The position numbers and the translations under genes were made by a program. Below the pieces are notes generated by a model, which did not search any database, had not been told where the DNA came from, and saw only the letters and a list, made by a program, of their open reading frames with translations. Below are positions 17,319-26,150 of a DNA stretch of 64,000 bases, piece by piece; position 1 is the stretch's first letter; each line of letters opens with the position of its first letter. The DNA comes from Skermanella mucosa (GTDB lineage Bacteria; Pseudomonadota; Alphaproteobacteria; Azospirillales; Azospirillaceae): NCBI RefSeq assembly GCF_016765655.2, contig NZ_CP086106.1:4329001-4393000 (forward strand), in the 5' to 3' direction.

Positions 17319-18200
17319 ATGCCGCACTCGTCCGGGATCGACTCCGGGAACAACCAGGCCGGGATCAGCCATGATCCTCCGTTCGGCACCTATGCGCCGT
17401 CCCGTCTCCAGCGGGCCGTCATCGGGCTGACCCGGACCCAGCCCGAGACCTGGCTCGGCAAGCGCATCGCCTTCGCGGCCCGGCGGCTGGTCCTGGCGGG
17501 CTTGAAGTCCCCGCTGGATGTCGATGTCTTCGGGCGGAATTTCCGGATCCACCCGGAAGACAATGTCTGCGAGAAGCGGGTGCTTTTCACGCCGCAGTTC
17601 TTCGATCCGGTCGAACGCCAAGTGCTGGCCGCCAAGCTGCATGATGGTTTCACCTTCGTCGACCTCGGCGCGAATGTCGGCGTCTATTCGCTTTTCGTCG
17701 CCGGTCTGGCCGGGAAGAACGCCCGCGTGCTGGCCGTCGAACCCCAGCCTGAGATCTACCGCCGGCTCGCCTTCAACGTGGCGGCCAACGACCTGGGGAC
17801 CATACGGACCCTGCAATGCGCGGTGGCGGACCGTACGGGAAACCTGGACCTGTTCATCGATCGCGGCAACCGGGGCCAGAGCAGCATCGCCATGAAGACG
17901 GGCGAGCGGGTCTCGGTGCCATGCCGGACCCTTGACGGCCTTCTCGCCGAAGCCGGCTTCGACCGGGTCGATGCGCTGAAGATCGACATCGAGGGAGCCG
18001 AGGATACCGTGCTGGTGCCGTTCTTCGCCTCGGCGCCGGAGCGGCGCTGGCCGGCGCTGATCCTGCTGGAAACGTCGAGCGACCGCTGGAAGACGGACTG
18101 CGTAAAGCTGTGCATCGACCACGGGTACCGGATCAGTCACACGACGCGCCTGAACGTGATCCTGCAGCGGACGCCGGACAAGGCCTCGGCTGCGGCCTGA
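17319..18200 (+). CDS. FkbM-family SAM-dependent methyltransferase
   Basis: About 293 residues. The SAM-binding Rossmann motif I is FVDLGANVGVYSLFVAG near residue 105, then VLAVEPQPEIYRRLAFN (motif II), and DALKIDIEGAEDTVLVPFF, which together define the FkbM family. Such enzymes often O-methylate sugars of polysaccharide or secondary metabolites; the substrate here is unknown. The ATG at 17319 is preferred for its GGGGA site; in-frame ATGs at 17268 and 17277 are possible. No glycan genes adjoin it. Confidence 0.87.
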   Translation: MPHSSGIDSGNNQAGISHDPPFGTYAPSRLQRAVIGLTRTQPETWLGKRIAFAARRLVLAGLKSPLDVDVFGRNFRIHPEDNVCEKRVLFTPQFFDPVERQVLAAKLHDGFTFVDLGANVGVYSLFVAGLAGKNARVLAVEPQPEIYRRLAFNVAANDLGTIRTLQCAVADRTGNLDLFIDRGNRGQSSIAMKTGERVSVPCRTLDGLLAEAGFDRVDALKIDIEGAEDTVLVPFFASAPERRWPALILLETSSDRWKTDCVKLCIDHGYRISHTTRLNVILQRTPDKASAAA

Positions 18201-18648
18201 GTCGGCCTGGAGTCGGGGTCCTGCACAGCCATTGTGCAGCGCAGCATGACGGTGTCTTTCCTTCGGGAAAATACCGGCGCGCCCGACGGGTTTTCCAATA
18301 AACCTTTCGCAAACAAAGCGATGGCTGCCGCGCGACAGCGCCGGACCGGCTTCGGCAATACCTGGATATGGTCGGCCATATCCGTGACATTGTGTCGCTC
18401 AAATCGTTAAAAAGTGCTTTATTTTCGGCTGATTTGCACAAATAATATGCACTGCAGATGCTTGTTCCGGGCTCTGCTTCAATAATGTGCAGGATTCGGC
18501 ACCCTCGGCTGGACTCCTCCGTCTTGTGACGGTTGTGTTGCGGTGTACAATCAGCAGGTCGCGCTAAAAAAGATGCTTGGCATAACGATTGCGATAGGGA
18601 GTTGGAGAGATGAAGTTCTGATCAGCCGCTTGTCAACGGAGAGCCTTG
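18201..18648 (+). promoter_or_regulatory. Long regulatory leader region of the TolQ-like operon
   Basis: 448 bp without a gene, clearly AT-richer than its surroundings. It contains CTGCACA-gccat-TGTGCAG (18222-18240) and GGATATGG-tcgg-CCATATCC (18364-18383), both perfect inverted repeats, and a plausible sigma-70 promoter TTGTGA (18524) - 16 nt - TACAAT (18546), which would give a leader of roughly 90 nt. Further TGCA-containing half-sites are at about 18435 and 18487. Which protein binds is unknown. Confidence 0.5.
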
Positions 18649-19374
18649 ATGACCGACGCGACTGCTGAGACCGTCCATACGGCGCGGAGTACCGTGCCGA
18701 CCGTTCTACACACACGGTCTTCCAACACCATTGTCGACTTCGCCCGCAACCCTCAGAAATACCTTCTAGTTCTGCGTTTCGCCTTAGTCAATACAGTCGC
18801 TTCCGCTCTCCTGGCCGCGGCATGGCTTCAGGGATGGATCAATCCGATCCTCGCTACCGATGATACCGGGTTGTGCCAGCTCATCTTCGCCGTTTTCCTG
18901 GTGGGCCTGGCGGTCTCGGCGGCCAAGGTCTGGCGCACCAGCTGCGAGCTCAACGCGTGCAAAGACTTCCAGCTTCATGTCAATTCGCGCGCCGCGCGCT
19001 ACGTCGCCGAGGTCACGGGCCATGACAGCGGCAGCAGGAGCATTCTCGCGGGTAACCTCCGCCTGAAGCTGTCGTCGCGGGTCGCGATGGTCCGGCATCT
19101 CGCGGCGAGCCTGGTCCTGCTCGGGCTGATCGGGACCGTGGTCGGCTTCATCATCTCGCTGAGCGGGGTCGATCCGGCGAAGGCCGGCGACGTGGCGTCG
19201 ATCTCCCCCATGGTCACCACGCTGATCGAGGGCATGTCGGTGGCGCTCTACACGACCCTGGTCGGCGGCGTGCTGAACATCTGGCTGAGCATCAACTACA
19301 ACTTGCTCGCCACCGGCACCGTCAACCTGATCACCGAGATCACGGCGCTGGGTGAACGCCATGCAGGGTCTTGA
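18649..19374 (+). CDS. MotA/TolQ/ExbB-like membrane channel protein
   Basis: 241 residues. Four hydrophobic segments are visible: about 42-66, 80-102, 145-172 and 185-215. The last two carry the family pattern: ASLVLLGLIGTVVGFIISLSG and LIEGMSVALYTTLVGGVLNIWLS, which is the proton-channel part of MotA/TolQ/ExbB. It is first in a three-gene operon and overlaps the next gene. The partner is not an ordinary TolR/ExbD, so this is probably a distinct energised envelope system. The ATG at 18649 is preferred, with GGAG upstream; a TTG precedes it. Confidence 0.85.
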   Translation: MTDATAETVHTARSTVPTVLHTRSSNTIVDFARNPQKYLLVLRFALVNTVASALLAAAWLQGWINPILATDDTGLCQLIFAVFLVGLAVSAAKVWRTSCELNACKDFQLHVNSRAARYVAEVTGHDSGSRSILAGNLRLKLSSRVAMVRHLAASLVLLGLIGTVVGFIISLSGVDPAKAGDVASISPMVTTLIEGMSVALYTTLVGGVLNIWLSINYNLLATGTVNLITEITALGERHAGS

Positions 19375-19969
19375 CCAGTTCGACGACGAGGACGTCAACG
19401 GCACCGTCTTCCGCGACGTCATCACGCTGGCCCTGTGCGGCTTCGTGGCGGTCGTGATCCTGCTGCTGCCGCACCTCAACCCCAAGCAGGAGGCCCAGGC
19501 CGCCGTCAGCACGACCCCCGGCAACGTCATGGTGGAGGCCCGCTGGGCCGACGAGCTGGATACCGACATAGACCTTTGGGTCCAGGCGCCGGGCGACGTG
19601 CCGGTCGGGTATTCCAACAAGTCCGGCGTCATCTTCAACCTGCTGCGCGACGACCTCGGCCGCAACGCCGATCCGACCCAGCTGAACTACGAGGTCAGCT
19701 ACAGCCGGGGCATACCGCCGGGCGAATACGCGATCAACCTGCACATGTACCGCAACAAGGCGCGGGTCTCGCCGGTCAAGGTCACGGTCGTGACCAGCGT
19801 CAAGAAGCCCAACGCCGAGTCGGCGAAGCAGGTGCTGTCCAGCTCGGTCGACCTGACGGTCGAGAACCAGGAACTGACGGTCTACCGGTTCAAGCTGACG
19901 GAGGCCGGGGATCTCGTTCCCAGCAGCGTCAACAGCCTGCCGAAGGCCCTGCGGAAGTGGAGGCAGTGA
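19361..19969 (+). CDS. Single-pass membrane protein with DUF2135/YfaP-like periplasmic domain
   Basis: About 202 residues. A short cytoplasmic N-terminus and one membrane helix (about 19-37, LALCGFVAVVILLLPHL) place it like TolR or ExbD. The periplasmic part instead contains VEARWADELDTDIDLWVQAP, VGYSNKSG and IPPGEYAINLHMYRNKA. This resembles the beta-sandwich DUF2135/YfaP domain with its conserved DxDLxV...P pattern. The ATG at 19361 overlaps the previous gene by 14 bp; GTG at 19352 is an alternative. The stop overlaps the third gene (TGATG). Function unknown; a partner of the upstream channel is the simplest reading. Confidence 0.78.
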   Translation: MQGLDQFDDEDVNGTVFRDVITLALCGFVAVVILLLPHLNPKQEAQAAVSTTPGNVMVEARWADELDTDIDLWVQAPGDVPVGYSNKSGVIFNLLRDDLGRNADPTQLNYEVSYSRGIPPGEYAINLHMYRNKARVSPVKVTVVTSVKKPNAESAKQVLSSSVDLTVENQELTVYRFKLTEAGDLVPSSVNSLPKALRKWRQ

Positions 19970-20493
19970 TGCAACTCATGATGAACCTCTTCGTGGTGGC
20001 CGTCGTCCTGGCCGCGGGCCTCGCCACCATCAGCATCTGGTCACCCCGCAAGCTGTGGGTGAAGGTCGGCGCCGTGACCCTTGCCGCCGCCTTCATGCCG
20101 CTGTCCTATGCCAGCTTCGCGGACCTGCTCAGCAAGCCGAAGCCGGTGGCGCTGGAATGGTTCCACCGCAGCATGAGCGAGGCGACCGTGCTGAGCGCCC
20201 GGATGCAGGAGGGCGAAGCGATCTACCTGTGGCTCCAGCTGCCCGATACCGTCGAGCCGCGCTACTACAAGATCGGCTGGAGCGAGGACGTCGCCAAGCA
20301 ACTCCAGCAGGCGATGCGCGAGGCCGAGAAGAACCAGGGCGGCCTGAAGATGGAACTCCCGTTCGAGAACACCTGGGACAAGGACAAGCCGATGTTCTAC
20401 GCCCTGCCCCAGCCGAAGCTGCCGGAAAAGAACGGCGAGCGCGGCGGCGGCGACGCGCCCCTGGTCTATCAGCATCCCGGCACCAGCGCCTGA
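19969..20493 (+). CDS. Small membrane-anchored protein of the TolQ-like operon
   Basis: 174 residues with two N-terminal hydrophobic segments (about 4-22, LFVVAVVLAAGLATISIW, and 30-48, VGAVTLAAAFMPLSYASFA) and a soluble C-terminal part. The soluble part has conserved-looking aromatic and charged residues (ALEWFHRSMSEATVLSARM, YLWLQLPDTVEPRYYKIGW). It ends in a charged, glycine-rich tail. Start and stop couple it to the DUF2135-like gene. I do not recognise the family. A terminator follows 32 bp downstream, so the operon has three genes. Confidence 0.75.
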   Translation: MQLMMNLFVVAVVLAAGLATISIWSPRKLWVKVGAVTLAAAFMPLSYASFADLLSKPKPVALEWFHRSMSEATVLSARMQEGEAIYLWLQLPDTVEPRYYKIGWSEDVAKQLQQAMREAEKNQGGLKMELPFENTWDKDKPMFYALPQPKLPEKNGERGGGDAPLVYQHPGTSA

Positions 20494-20525
20494 CGGCCAG
20501 GCCTCCGGTCGAGCGGCTCTCCGGA

Positions 20526-20560
20526 ACGCCTCCTCCCGATCCCGGGGAGGAGGCGTTTTG
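20526..20560. terminator. Rho-independent terminator between convergent operons
   Basis: ACGCCTCCTCCC-gatc-(C)CGGGGAGGAGGCGT followed by TTTT. A strong GC stem lies just after the plus-strand operon and 12 bp before the end of the minus-strand ycjF-like gene, so it may serve both. Confidence 0.82.
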
Positions 20561-20571
20561 CATTCCGGACG

Positions 20572-21576
20572 CTACAGGACCTGCTTCGGCACGTTCAGCA
20601 ACTCCCGCCGGATGCGCTTGAGGCTGGGGCGGTTGGTCTCGTCATAGGCCAGCGGACGGCACAGATGCATGGCGGTCAGCCCGACCCGGGCGGTCAGCAG
20701 GCCGTTGATCACCCCCTGCCCCACGCGGGTCGAGAGCGACGCCGCGAGCGTGCTTCCCAGCGCCTCCACCATCAGGTCGTTGCCACTCTCCGCGACGCCG
20801 GCGATCGCGATGTTGGCAAGCATCCGGCGCAGCAGCTTCAGGCTGCCGACATAGCCGGGACGGGCGCCGTAGAGGGTGGCGACCTCGCGGACCAGCTTCA
20901 GGTTCCGCCACAGCACGATCACCACGTCGAGCAGCGCCGCCGGGCTCAACGCCGTGGCGACCGCGGTGTCGCGGGCGGCCCGCAGCACCAGCTGGTAAGA
21001 GCGGCGGTCGATGTCCTGGAGCAGCTGGAGATCGACCATGCGGACGACCTCGCGGTCGTCGTGCGCGTCGTTCAGATTGTCCCGGAGAGCCTGGACCTGG
21101 GCCGACAGGTCGCGCCGGTCGCCGTAGAGCGAGGCGACCGCCCCGGCGTAGCGCGCAGCCTCGCCATGGGTGCCGGAAGTCCGCAGGTGCTCCGCCTCCT
21201 CCCGCAGCCCGTCGATCCGGCGCAGCCGGCGCAGGCTGCGCAGTTCCCCGGCGACCAGGCCGAAGCCGCCCAGCACGGCGCCGCCCGCCAGCGCCACGGC
21301 GCCGCCGCCCAGCAGAACGCTGGTCTCGAAGGCGCGCCGGACCAGGTCGACCGTGTCGTAGCCGACCGCCAATGCCACCAGGGCCGCCGCCGAGCCGACC
21401 AGCAGCCGGACCGCCCAGCGCCGGGGCGCGGGGACCGGCTCCGGCAGCACGGAGTCGACCATGGCTCCCGCCGCCGCAGCGGAGCCGGGCCGGTCGTCCG
21501 GAACGACGACGACAGCCCCGCCGGGGTCCAGCTCCATCGGCGCGATATAGTCCTTGTCCCGCGTCCGCCCGGTCAT
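20572..21576 (-). CDS. ycjF: YcjF-like DUF697 membrane protein
   Basis: 334 residues of the YcjF/TIGR01620 type. Two hydrophobic segments near residues 55-72 (VRLLVGSAAALVALAVGYD) and 85-105 are followed by a long helical DUF697 region (ALSPAALLDVVIVLWRNLKLVREVATLYGARPGYVG, then RMLANIAIAGVAE). The start ATG overlaps the ycjX stop by 4 bp (ATGA), the conserved ycjX-ycjF pair. Family function is poorly defined; in enterobacteria the genes belong to the phage-shock/stress neighbourhood. The same frame continues upstream inside ycjX but is not coding there. Confidence 0.88.
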   Translation of the reverse strand: MTGRTRDKDYIAPMELDPGGAVVVVPDDRPGSAAAAGAMVDSVLPEPVPAPRRWAVRLLVGSAAALVALAVGYDTVDLVRRAFETSVLLGGGAVALAGGAVLGGFGLVAGELRSLRRLRRIDGLREEAEHLRTSGTHGEAARYAGAVASLYGDRRDLSAQVQALRDNLNDAHDDREVVRMVDLQLLQDIDRRSYQLVLRAARDTAVATALSPAALLDVVIVLWRNLKLVREVATLYGARPGYVGSLKLLRRMLANIAIAGVAESGNDLMVEALGSTLAASLSTRVGQGVINGLLTARVGLTAMHLCRPLAYDETNRPSLKRIRRELLNVPKQVL

Positions 21577-22991
21577 GACAGGAAATCTCCGATCAGGAAG
21601 TCCAGCGCCTGGTCGAGCCGGATGTTCGGCAGGCCCCGGCCCTGGCGTGCCGACAGCAGGGGCGGCCGGAAGTCCAGGAAGTTGAGCCGGCGCACGCCGT
21701 CGTCGGTCAGCAGCCGGTGGTCGTCGGGGATCTCGCCGGGATACAGGACGGTCGGTTCGGTCCGCCCGATGGGGATGCCGCGCACGCAGGCGAGTTGCCG
21801 GCCCTGGTGCTCGGCCATCACCGTCTCGGTGCATTTCAGCGCCGCGATCGCCATGGTCTCGACCCGCGCGCCCTCGAAGCGGATCGCGTTCCGCCGCTCC
21901 TCGACCAGACCGTCCAGCAGCCGGCGCAGGTTGGCGTGCTGGTTGGACGGGATGTGGTCGGCCTTGGTGGCGGCGAACAGAACCCGGTCGATCCGCCCGC
22001 CCAGCAGTCGGCCGAGCCAGCTCGACCTGCCGTGGCGGAAGGACTCCAGCGTGGCCGACAGGGACGTCTGCATGTCCGCCAGGGCGGCCGGCCCGGCGTT
22101 CAGCGCGCCGATCACGTCCACCAACACGATCTGGCGGTCCAGCCGGGCGAAATGCTCGGTGAAGAAACGCCGGACGACGTTGGTCTTGTAGGCCTCGAAC
22201 CGCTCCTCCATCATCGCCCAGAGGGTATGCCGCCCGGCCCGCGCCGGCGGCTCCGGCAGGGGGCAGAAGGCGAGCACCGGCGCTCCGACCAGCTCGCCCG
22301 GCTCCACGAAGCGCCCGGGCTGGATCAGGCTGAGCAGTTGGTCCGAGGCGCGGCAGGCCAGCAGGTACTGGGTGTAAAGCTCGGCCGCCCGGCGGGCGAC
22401 CGCCTCCTCGGCGGGGCCGGCCGGGTCGCGGTTGGACAGATAGGCCAGCCATTCCGCCGCCAGGGCGGCGCGCGGCGCACGCCCGGCAAGCTCCAGCGTC
22501 TCGCGCGACCACTCGGCATAGGTGCGATCGAGCAACGGCAGGTCGAGCAGCCACTCGCCTGGATAGTCCACGATGTCCAGGTTCAGCCGGGTCGGCCCCA
22601 GCAGCCGGCGCTTCAGCATCGTCCCCGGCATGTAGCGGAGCGCCACCCGCACCTGGCTGGTGACCTTGGTGTTGTTCGGCCATTGCGGGTCGGGCGCGGT
22701 CAGCCGGGCGATCTGGCTTTCGTAGTCGAAGCGCGGCACCGCCTGGTCGGGCTGCGGCTCCATGCGGGCGGCGATGAAGCGGCCGGTCGCGACCACGTCC
22801 AGGAACGGCAGCCGGTCGGCATGAAGCAGGTTGTCGATCAGGGCGGTTGTCAGGACCGTCTTGCCGGACCGGCGCAGGCCAGTCACGCCGATGCGCAGGT
22901 TTCCGTCCAGCATCCTGTCGGTCAGTTCGCCGACGCGGTCGAAGGCCCGGCTGCCCAGGTTGGTCAAATCGCGGAAGGGTGATGCAGGCAA
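21573..22991 (-). CDS. ycjX: YcjX-like P-loop GTPase
   Basis: About 472 residues. The GTP-binding P-loop is in RIGVTGLRRSGKTVLTTAL near residue 38, with DIVDYPGEWLLDLPLL (switch region) and LFAATKADHIP (G4-like) further on, all typical of YcjX/DUF463. The start is uncertain. An ATG at 23093 is in frame, but the segment between 23093 and 22991 uses many A/T-ending codons unlike the rest of the gene, so a TTG at 22991 is preferred; a TTG at 22967 is also possible. Co-transcribed with ycjF. Confidence 0.85.
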   Translation of the reverse strand: MPASPFRDLTNLGSRAFDRVGELTDRMLDGNLRIGVTGLRRSGKTVLTTALIDNLLHADRLPFLDVVATGRFIAARMEPQPDQAVPRFDYESQIARLTAPDPQWPNNTKVTSQVRVALRYMPGTMLKRRLLGPTRLNLDIVDYPGEWLLDLPLLDRTYAEWSRETLELAGRAPRAALAAEWLAYLSNRDPAGPAEEAVARRAAELYTQYLLACRASDQLLSLIQPGRFVEPGELVGAPVLAFCPLPEPPARAGRHTLWAMMEERFEAYKTNVVRRFFTEHFARLDRQIVLVDVIGALNAGPAALADMQTSLSATLESFRHGRSSWLGRLLGGRIDRVLFAATKADHIPSNQHANLRRLLDGLVEERRNAIRFEGARVETMAIAALKCTETVMAEHQGRQLACVRGIPIGRTEPTVLYPGEIPDDHRLLTDDGVRRLNFLDFRPPLLSARQGRGLPNIRLDQALDFLIGDFLS

Positions 22992-23067
22992 TCTCTGTCT
23001 CGACAGGTCCGGTTGAAACGAAGTCCCTAGGGAAGTCCCTGGATATGAATCCCGCGGCAGAGCCTGT

Positions 23068-24138
23068 CTATCGCGAACCGGCGGGAAGCACATCCGTCCT
23101 GTGCAGGTCGGCCCACCGCGCGAGATCGCCGCCCTGGACCGCCGCCGTGCCGATGCCCGGCGCCGGTTCGCGCTCGTTGTTCTCCAGCCGGTTGTCGTGG
23201 TTGTGCATCGGCTCGTGGCCCCGGTTGCTGACCCGCTCGTTCAGGCACGCCCGCTGTCCCGCGCAGAGGTTGTGCGTGACCTTGTTGCCGGTGGCGCCGT
23301 AGATCAGCAGCCCGACCCGCCCCGCCTGGACGTCGTTTCCGACCACCGTGTTGTACTTGGCCTCGGAATCCGTTCCGGGACGCATCCAGCGGCCCGTGGT
23401 CAGGCCGCCGACGGAGATGCCGTCGCGTTCGCACCCTTTCATGACATTGCCGGCGACGAAGTTCCCTTCGCTGCCGCCCTTCATCATCAGGCAGGTATGG
23501 CCGGACGTGCCGTCGACGACATTGCCGATCAGCTGCGAGCCGTTGACCGCCACGAGGTCGATGCCGCCGTCGCCGTTGTCGTTCCGGTCGGCGCCGCTGT
23601 CGCGGACGATGTTGCGATAGAGATGGACATTGTCCGCCTGGCTGATCTTGATGCCATCCTCGCCTGCCCGCTCGACCAGATTGTCGGCGATCACGATGTT
23701 CCGGGCATACCGGGACATGTCGCTGGTGTCGCGCCCGGACAGTCCGAACTGGATGCCGTTGCCCCCCGCCCCGGCGATCACGTGGAAGCCGAATACCCCG
23801 ACATTCCGCGTCCCGAAGCCGTAGATCCCGGTCCTGTCCGACACGATGCGCGCCTCCCTGCGGCCGTCGGCCGAGATCAGCCGGATCGGGGCGTCCTCCG
23901 TCCCGTTCTTCGAGAACTTGACCGGCCCCCGATAGGTTCCCGCCTTGACCATGATGTCGGTGCCGGGCACCGCGCGCTCGATCGCCACGTTGATGTCGCT
24001 GACCGGCCCGTCGGGGGAAACCCAGATCCGGTATCTCTGCTCCCCGCTGCCGTCGAACGGCGGAGCGGACCGGGACGCGGCCGGAAAGGCGGAGACGACG
24101 CCCGACAGCAGCAGGGCGAAGAGGATCGGGTGCTTCAT
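23068..24138 (-). CDS. Exported parallel beta-helix repeat protein
   Basis: About 356 residues. A signal peptide (MKHPILFALLLSGVVSAFPAASRSA) precedes a right-handed parallel beta-helix. Repeats of the N-x-I/V and G-N-x-V type run from about residue 100 to 300, for example NIVIADNLVERAGEDGIKIS, NVHLYRNIVRDSGADRNDNG, GNFVAGNVMKGCERDGISVG and YNTVVGNDVQAGRVGLLIYG. Such proteins are often polysaccharide lyases, epimerases or adhesins; no catalytic set was recognised. Longer starts (24168, 24186) are possible. Its end lies 77 bp before ycjX. Confidence 0.82.
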   Translation of the reverse strand: MKHPILFALLLSGVVSAFPAASRSAPPFDGSGEQRYRIWVSPDGPVSDINVAIERAVPGTDIMVKAGTYRGPVKFSKNGTEDAPIRLISADGRREARIVSDRTGIYGFGTRNVGVFGFHVIAGAGGNGIQFGLSGRDTSDMSRYARNIVIADNLVERAGEDGIKISQADNVHLYRNIVRDSGADRNDNGDGGIDLVAVNGSQLIGNVVDGTSGHTCLMMKGGSEGNFVAGNVMKGCERDGISVGGLTTGRWMRPGTDSEAKYNTVVGNDVQAGRVGLLIYGATGNKVTHNLCAGQRACLNERVSNRGHEPMHNHDNRLENNEREPAPGIGTAAVQGGDLARWADLHRTDVLPAGSR

Positions 24139-24228
24139 CGAAGGGGAAGGGAGGGACAGGCAAGGCATGGGTAACGCGAACTCCATCCGGTCAGGGAAGA
24201 TTGCAGGGGCGGCCGAGCGGATCTCCGG

Positions 24229-25227
24229 TCAGGCGCCAAGCTCGAACATCAGAAGCAGGGTTCGCTGGAAACCCCAGAGGTTGTCGTCGGAGACGAGGTA
24301 GACAAACGTCCTGCCGTCGGGCGCCGACACAGCGGAGATGCCCTCGAAATTGTCGGTCGTGACCGGTGGCTCCAGCACCGCCAACTCGGTCCCGGACAGT
24401 TCGGCGCCCGCCTCGATCGAGGCGCCGGGCACCCGGACGATCCGGGCGCCGAACCCGCCCAGGATCGAAGCCCGCCGCTCCACGATCACGAGGTCGCCGT
24501 CCGGCAGGAAGGTGGCGTCGGTCGGCCTGTACGGCGCCTTGCCGCGATAGCTCAGGCTTTCCCAGCCATCGGCGCCGCCCAGCCAGGCCCGGCTGAAGCC
24601 GGCCCTGTCGTCGGGCCCTTCCTCGATCACCAGCATCCGTCCGTCGGGAAGGACCGCCAGCGTCTCCGGCCCGCTGTTGCCCTCGGCGCTGCGGATGCCC
24701 GGCGGGCGCGGCAGCTTGGGCAGCGGCCGGGTCACCGGTCCGTCCGGGTTGGAGGGATACAGCTCGACCCGGTGCCAGCGCTCGAAGCTGACCGCCCAGC
24801 GCCCGTCGGGCAGCCGGGCCAGCCCTTCGGAATCGGCCCGGTTGCCCTCGACCTGCTTTCCGTCGATGTCGAGCAGCGGCGCCACGGTGATGCCGCGCAC
24901 CCCCGCGAGGTCGCCCGCGTCGTCGTGATCGATGTTCCCGGTGATCACCTTGCCGCGGTCGGAGACGGCGACGAACCGGCGCCCGTCAGGGTCGACCACG
25001 ATGCCGGACAGGCCGCCGAAATCCGGATCGGGATCGGTGAGCGCCACGCCGCCGCGGTAGATCAGCGATCCGACGTCCCGCCGCTCGGGCTGGCTGTCGT
25101 CGAGCCGGACGGCATAGGAGTTTTCCAGGGGACCATTGGCGGTCAGCGGCGAACAGCCGACCACCGCCAAGGTGGCGAGCGACGCGAGGAGGAACGCCCG
25201 CCGGACGAAATCTTGAAGTGCAGCCAT
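24229..25227 (-). CDS. Phytase-like esterase-domain lipoprotein
   Basis: About 332 residues. The N-terminus MAALQDFVRRAFLLASLATLAVVGCS is a lipoprotein signal with lipobox VVGC. The rest is a six-bladed propeller of the esterase-like phytase family (PF13449 type): FGGLSGIVVDPDGRRFVAVSDRG, ADSEGLARLPDGRWAVSFER, GNSGPETLAVLPDGRMLVIEEG and DNFEGISAVSAPDGRTFVYLVSDDN are repeating blade motifs. Substrate unknown. The ATG at 25227 was chosen because it gives a normal short signal; ATG at 25281 would add 18 residues. Confidence 0.85.
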   Translation of the reverse strand: MAALQDFVRRAFLLASLATLAVVGCSPLTANGPLENSYAVRLDDSQPERRDVGSLIYRGGVALTDPDPDFGGLSGIVVDPDGRRFVAVSDRGKVITGNIDHDDAGDLAGVRGITVAPLLDIDGKQVEGNRADSEGLARLPDGRWAVSFERWHRVELYPSNPDGPVTRPLPKLPRPPGIRSAEGNSGPETLAVLPDGRMLVIEEGPDDRAGFSRAWLGGADGWESLSYRGKAPYRPTDATFLPDGDLVIVERRASILGGFGARIVRVPGASIEAGAELSGTELAVLEPPVTTDNFEGISAVSAPDGRTFVYLVSDDNLWGFQRTLLLMFELGA

Positions 25228-25334
25228 GGCCCCATAGATGGCATCGCCGATGATGCGGTGCGATGGCTTTTGTCGGCTCATGCCGGGTACCACGCAGCGG
25301 TAAGACGTTTGTTCTCCCGTCAGGACGGAGGTTT

Positions 25335-26150
25335 TCAGCAGGCGCGCAAGCCCCGGCTGCGGAAGATGTTCCGGACCGTGCGAACCTGCCGTGCGCTCGG
25401 CGGCCCCAAGGCGCGGATCGCCGGAGACGGGCAGCGGTCGCGGAGATGGATGGTCGCCAGCCGGTGGAACGGCAGCACCTCGACCCGCTCGACGTCCGGC
25501 AGGGACGCCGCGAACTCCGCCAGGGTCTCCACGTGGCGGGGATCGTCGTTGACACCGGGAACCACCGCGAAGCGCACCCAGACCGGCTTGCGGGCGGCCC
25601 GCAGCATTCCCGCGAACCGCAGGGCGCCCGGCGTCGATCCCGATCCCGATGGCCGCCGGACGAGCGCTCCGGGTTCGACCGGCGTGAGGTCGAGCACCAC
25701 GAGGTCGGTCAAATGAAGCAGCCCCTTGGCCGCGAACAGGTTGCCGCCGCCACAGGTATCCAGGGCGGTGGCGATCCCCATGTCCCGGCAACGCCGGAAC
25801 AGTTCCCGGATGAAGGCAGCCTGTTCGAGCGGCTCGGCGCCGGCCACGGTGACGCCGCCGCCGGAGACCTGCATATAGTCCGCATAACGGGCGATCCGGT
25901 GCATCAGGGCGTCGATCTCGCCGGTGCCGGCCCTGTCTCCGGGTTCAGCGTCGGCGCTGTCTGGGCTTGGGCCTTCGGTACACTGGGCGCAACGAAGCGG
26001 GCACCCGTCCAGGAAGATGACGAAGCGCACACCGGGCCCGCCGGCCCCCGTGCCGAGCGCGGAGACGGAATGGATCCGCCCCGCGACATTTCGGGAATTC
26101 TCCGGCCGGGAATTCTCCGGCGGCACCGTCTGGTTGGAAAGATCGGTCAT
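25335..26150 (-). CDS. PflA-like radical SAM activating enzyme
   Basis: 271-residue radical SAM protein. The cluster motif is C-P-L-R-C-A-Q-C (Cx3Cx2C) within FLDGCPLRCAQC near residue 38, followed by the GGEP-like GGGVTVAGAEPLEQ and the IATALDTCG, VVPGVNDD and VEVLPFH segments of the pyruvate formate-lyase activase family. A glycyl-radical partner enzyme is not in the window. The ATG at 26150 gives the normal length; upstream in-frame sequence is not coding-like. A perfect FNR-type palindrome lies about 104 bp upstream, consistent with anaerobic expression. Confidence 0.88.
   Translation of the reverse strand: MTDLSNQTVPPENSRPENSRNVAGRIHSVSALGTGAGGPGVRFVIFLDGCPLRCAQCTEGPSPDSADAEPGDRAGTGEIDALMHRIARYADYMQVSGGGVTVAGAEPLEQAAFIRELFRRCRDMGIATALDTCGGGNLFAAKGLLHLTDLVVLDLTPVEPGALVRRPSGSGSTPGALRFAGMLRAARKPVWVRFAVVPGVNDDPRHVETLAEFAASLPDVERVEVLPFHRLATIHLRDRCPSPAIRALGPPSARQVRTVRNIFRSRGLRAC

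Noticed and set aside
21577-22683. Upstream in-frame extension of the ycjF-like gene
   Set aside because: It lies wholly inside ycjX in another frame and does not show ycjF-family sequence; the ATG at 21576 is the conserved start.
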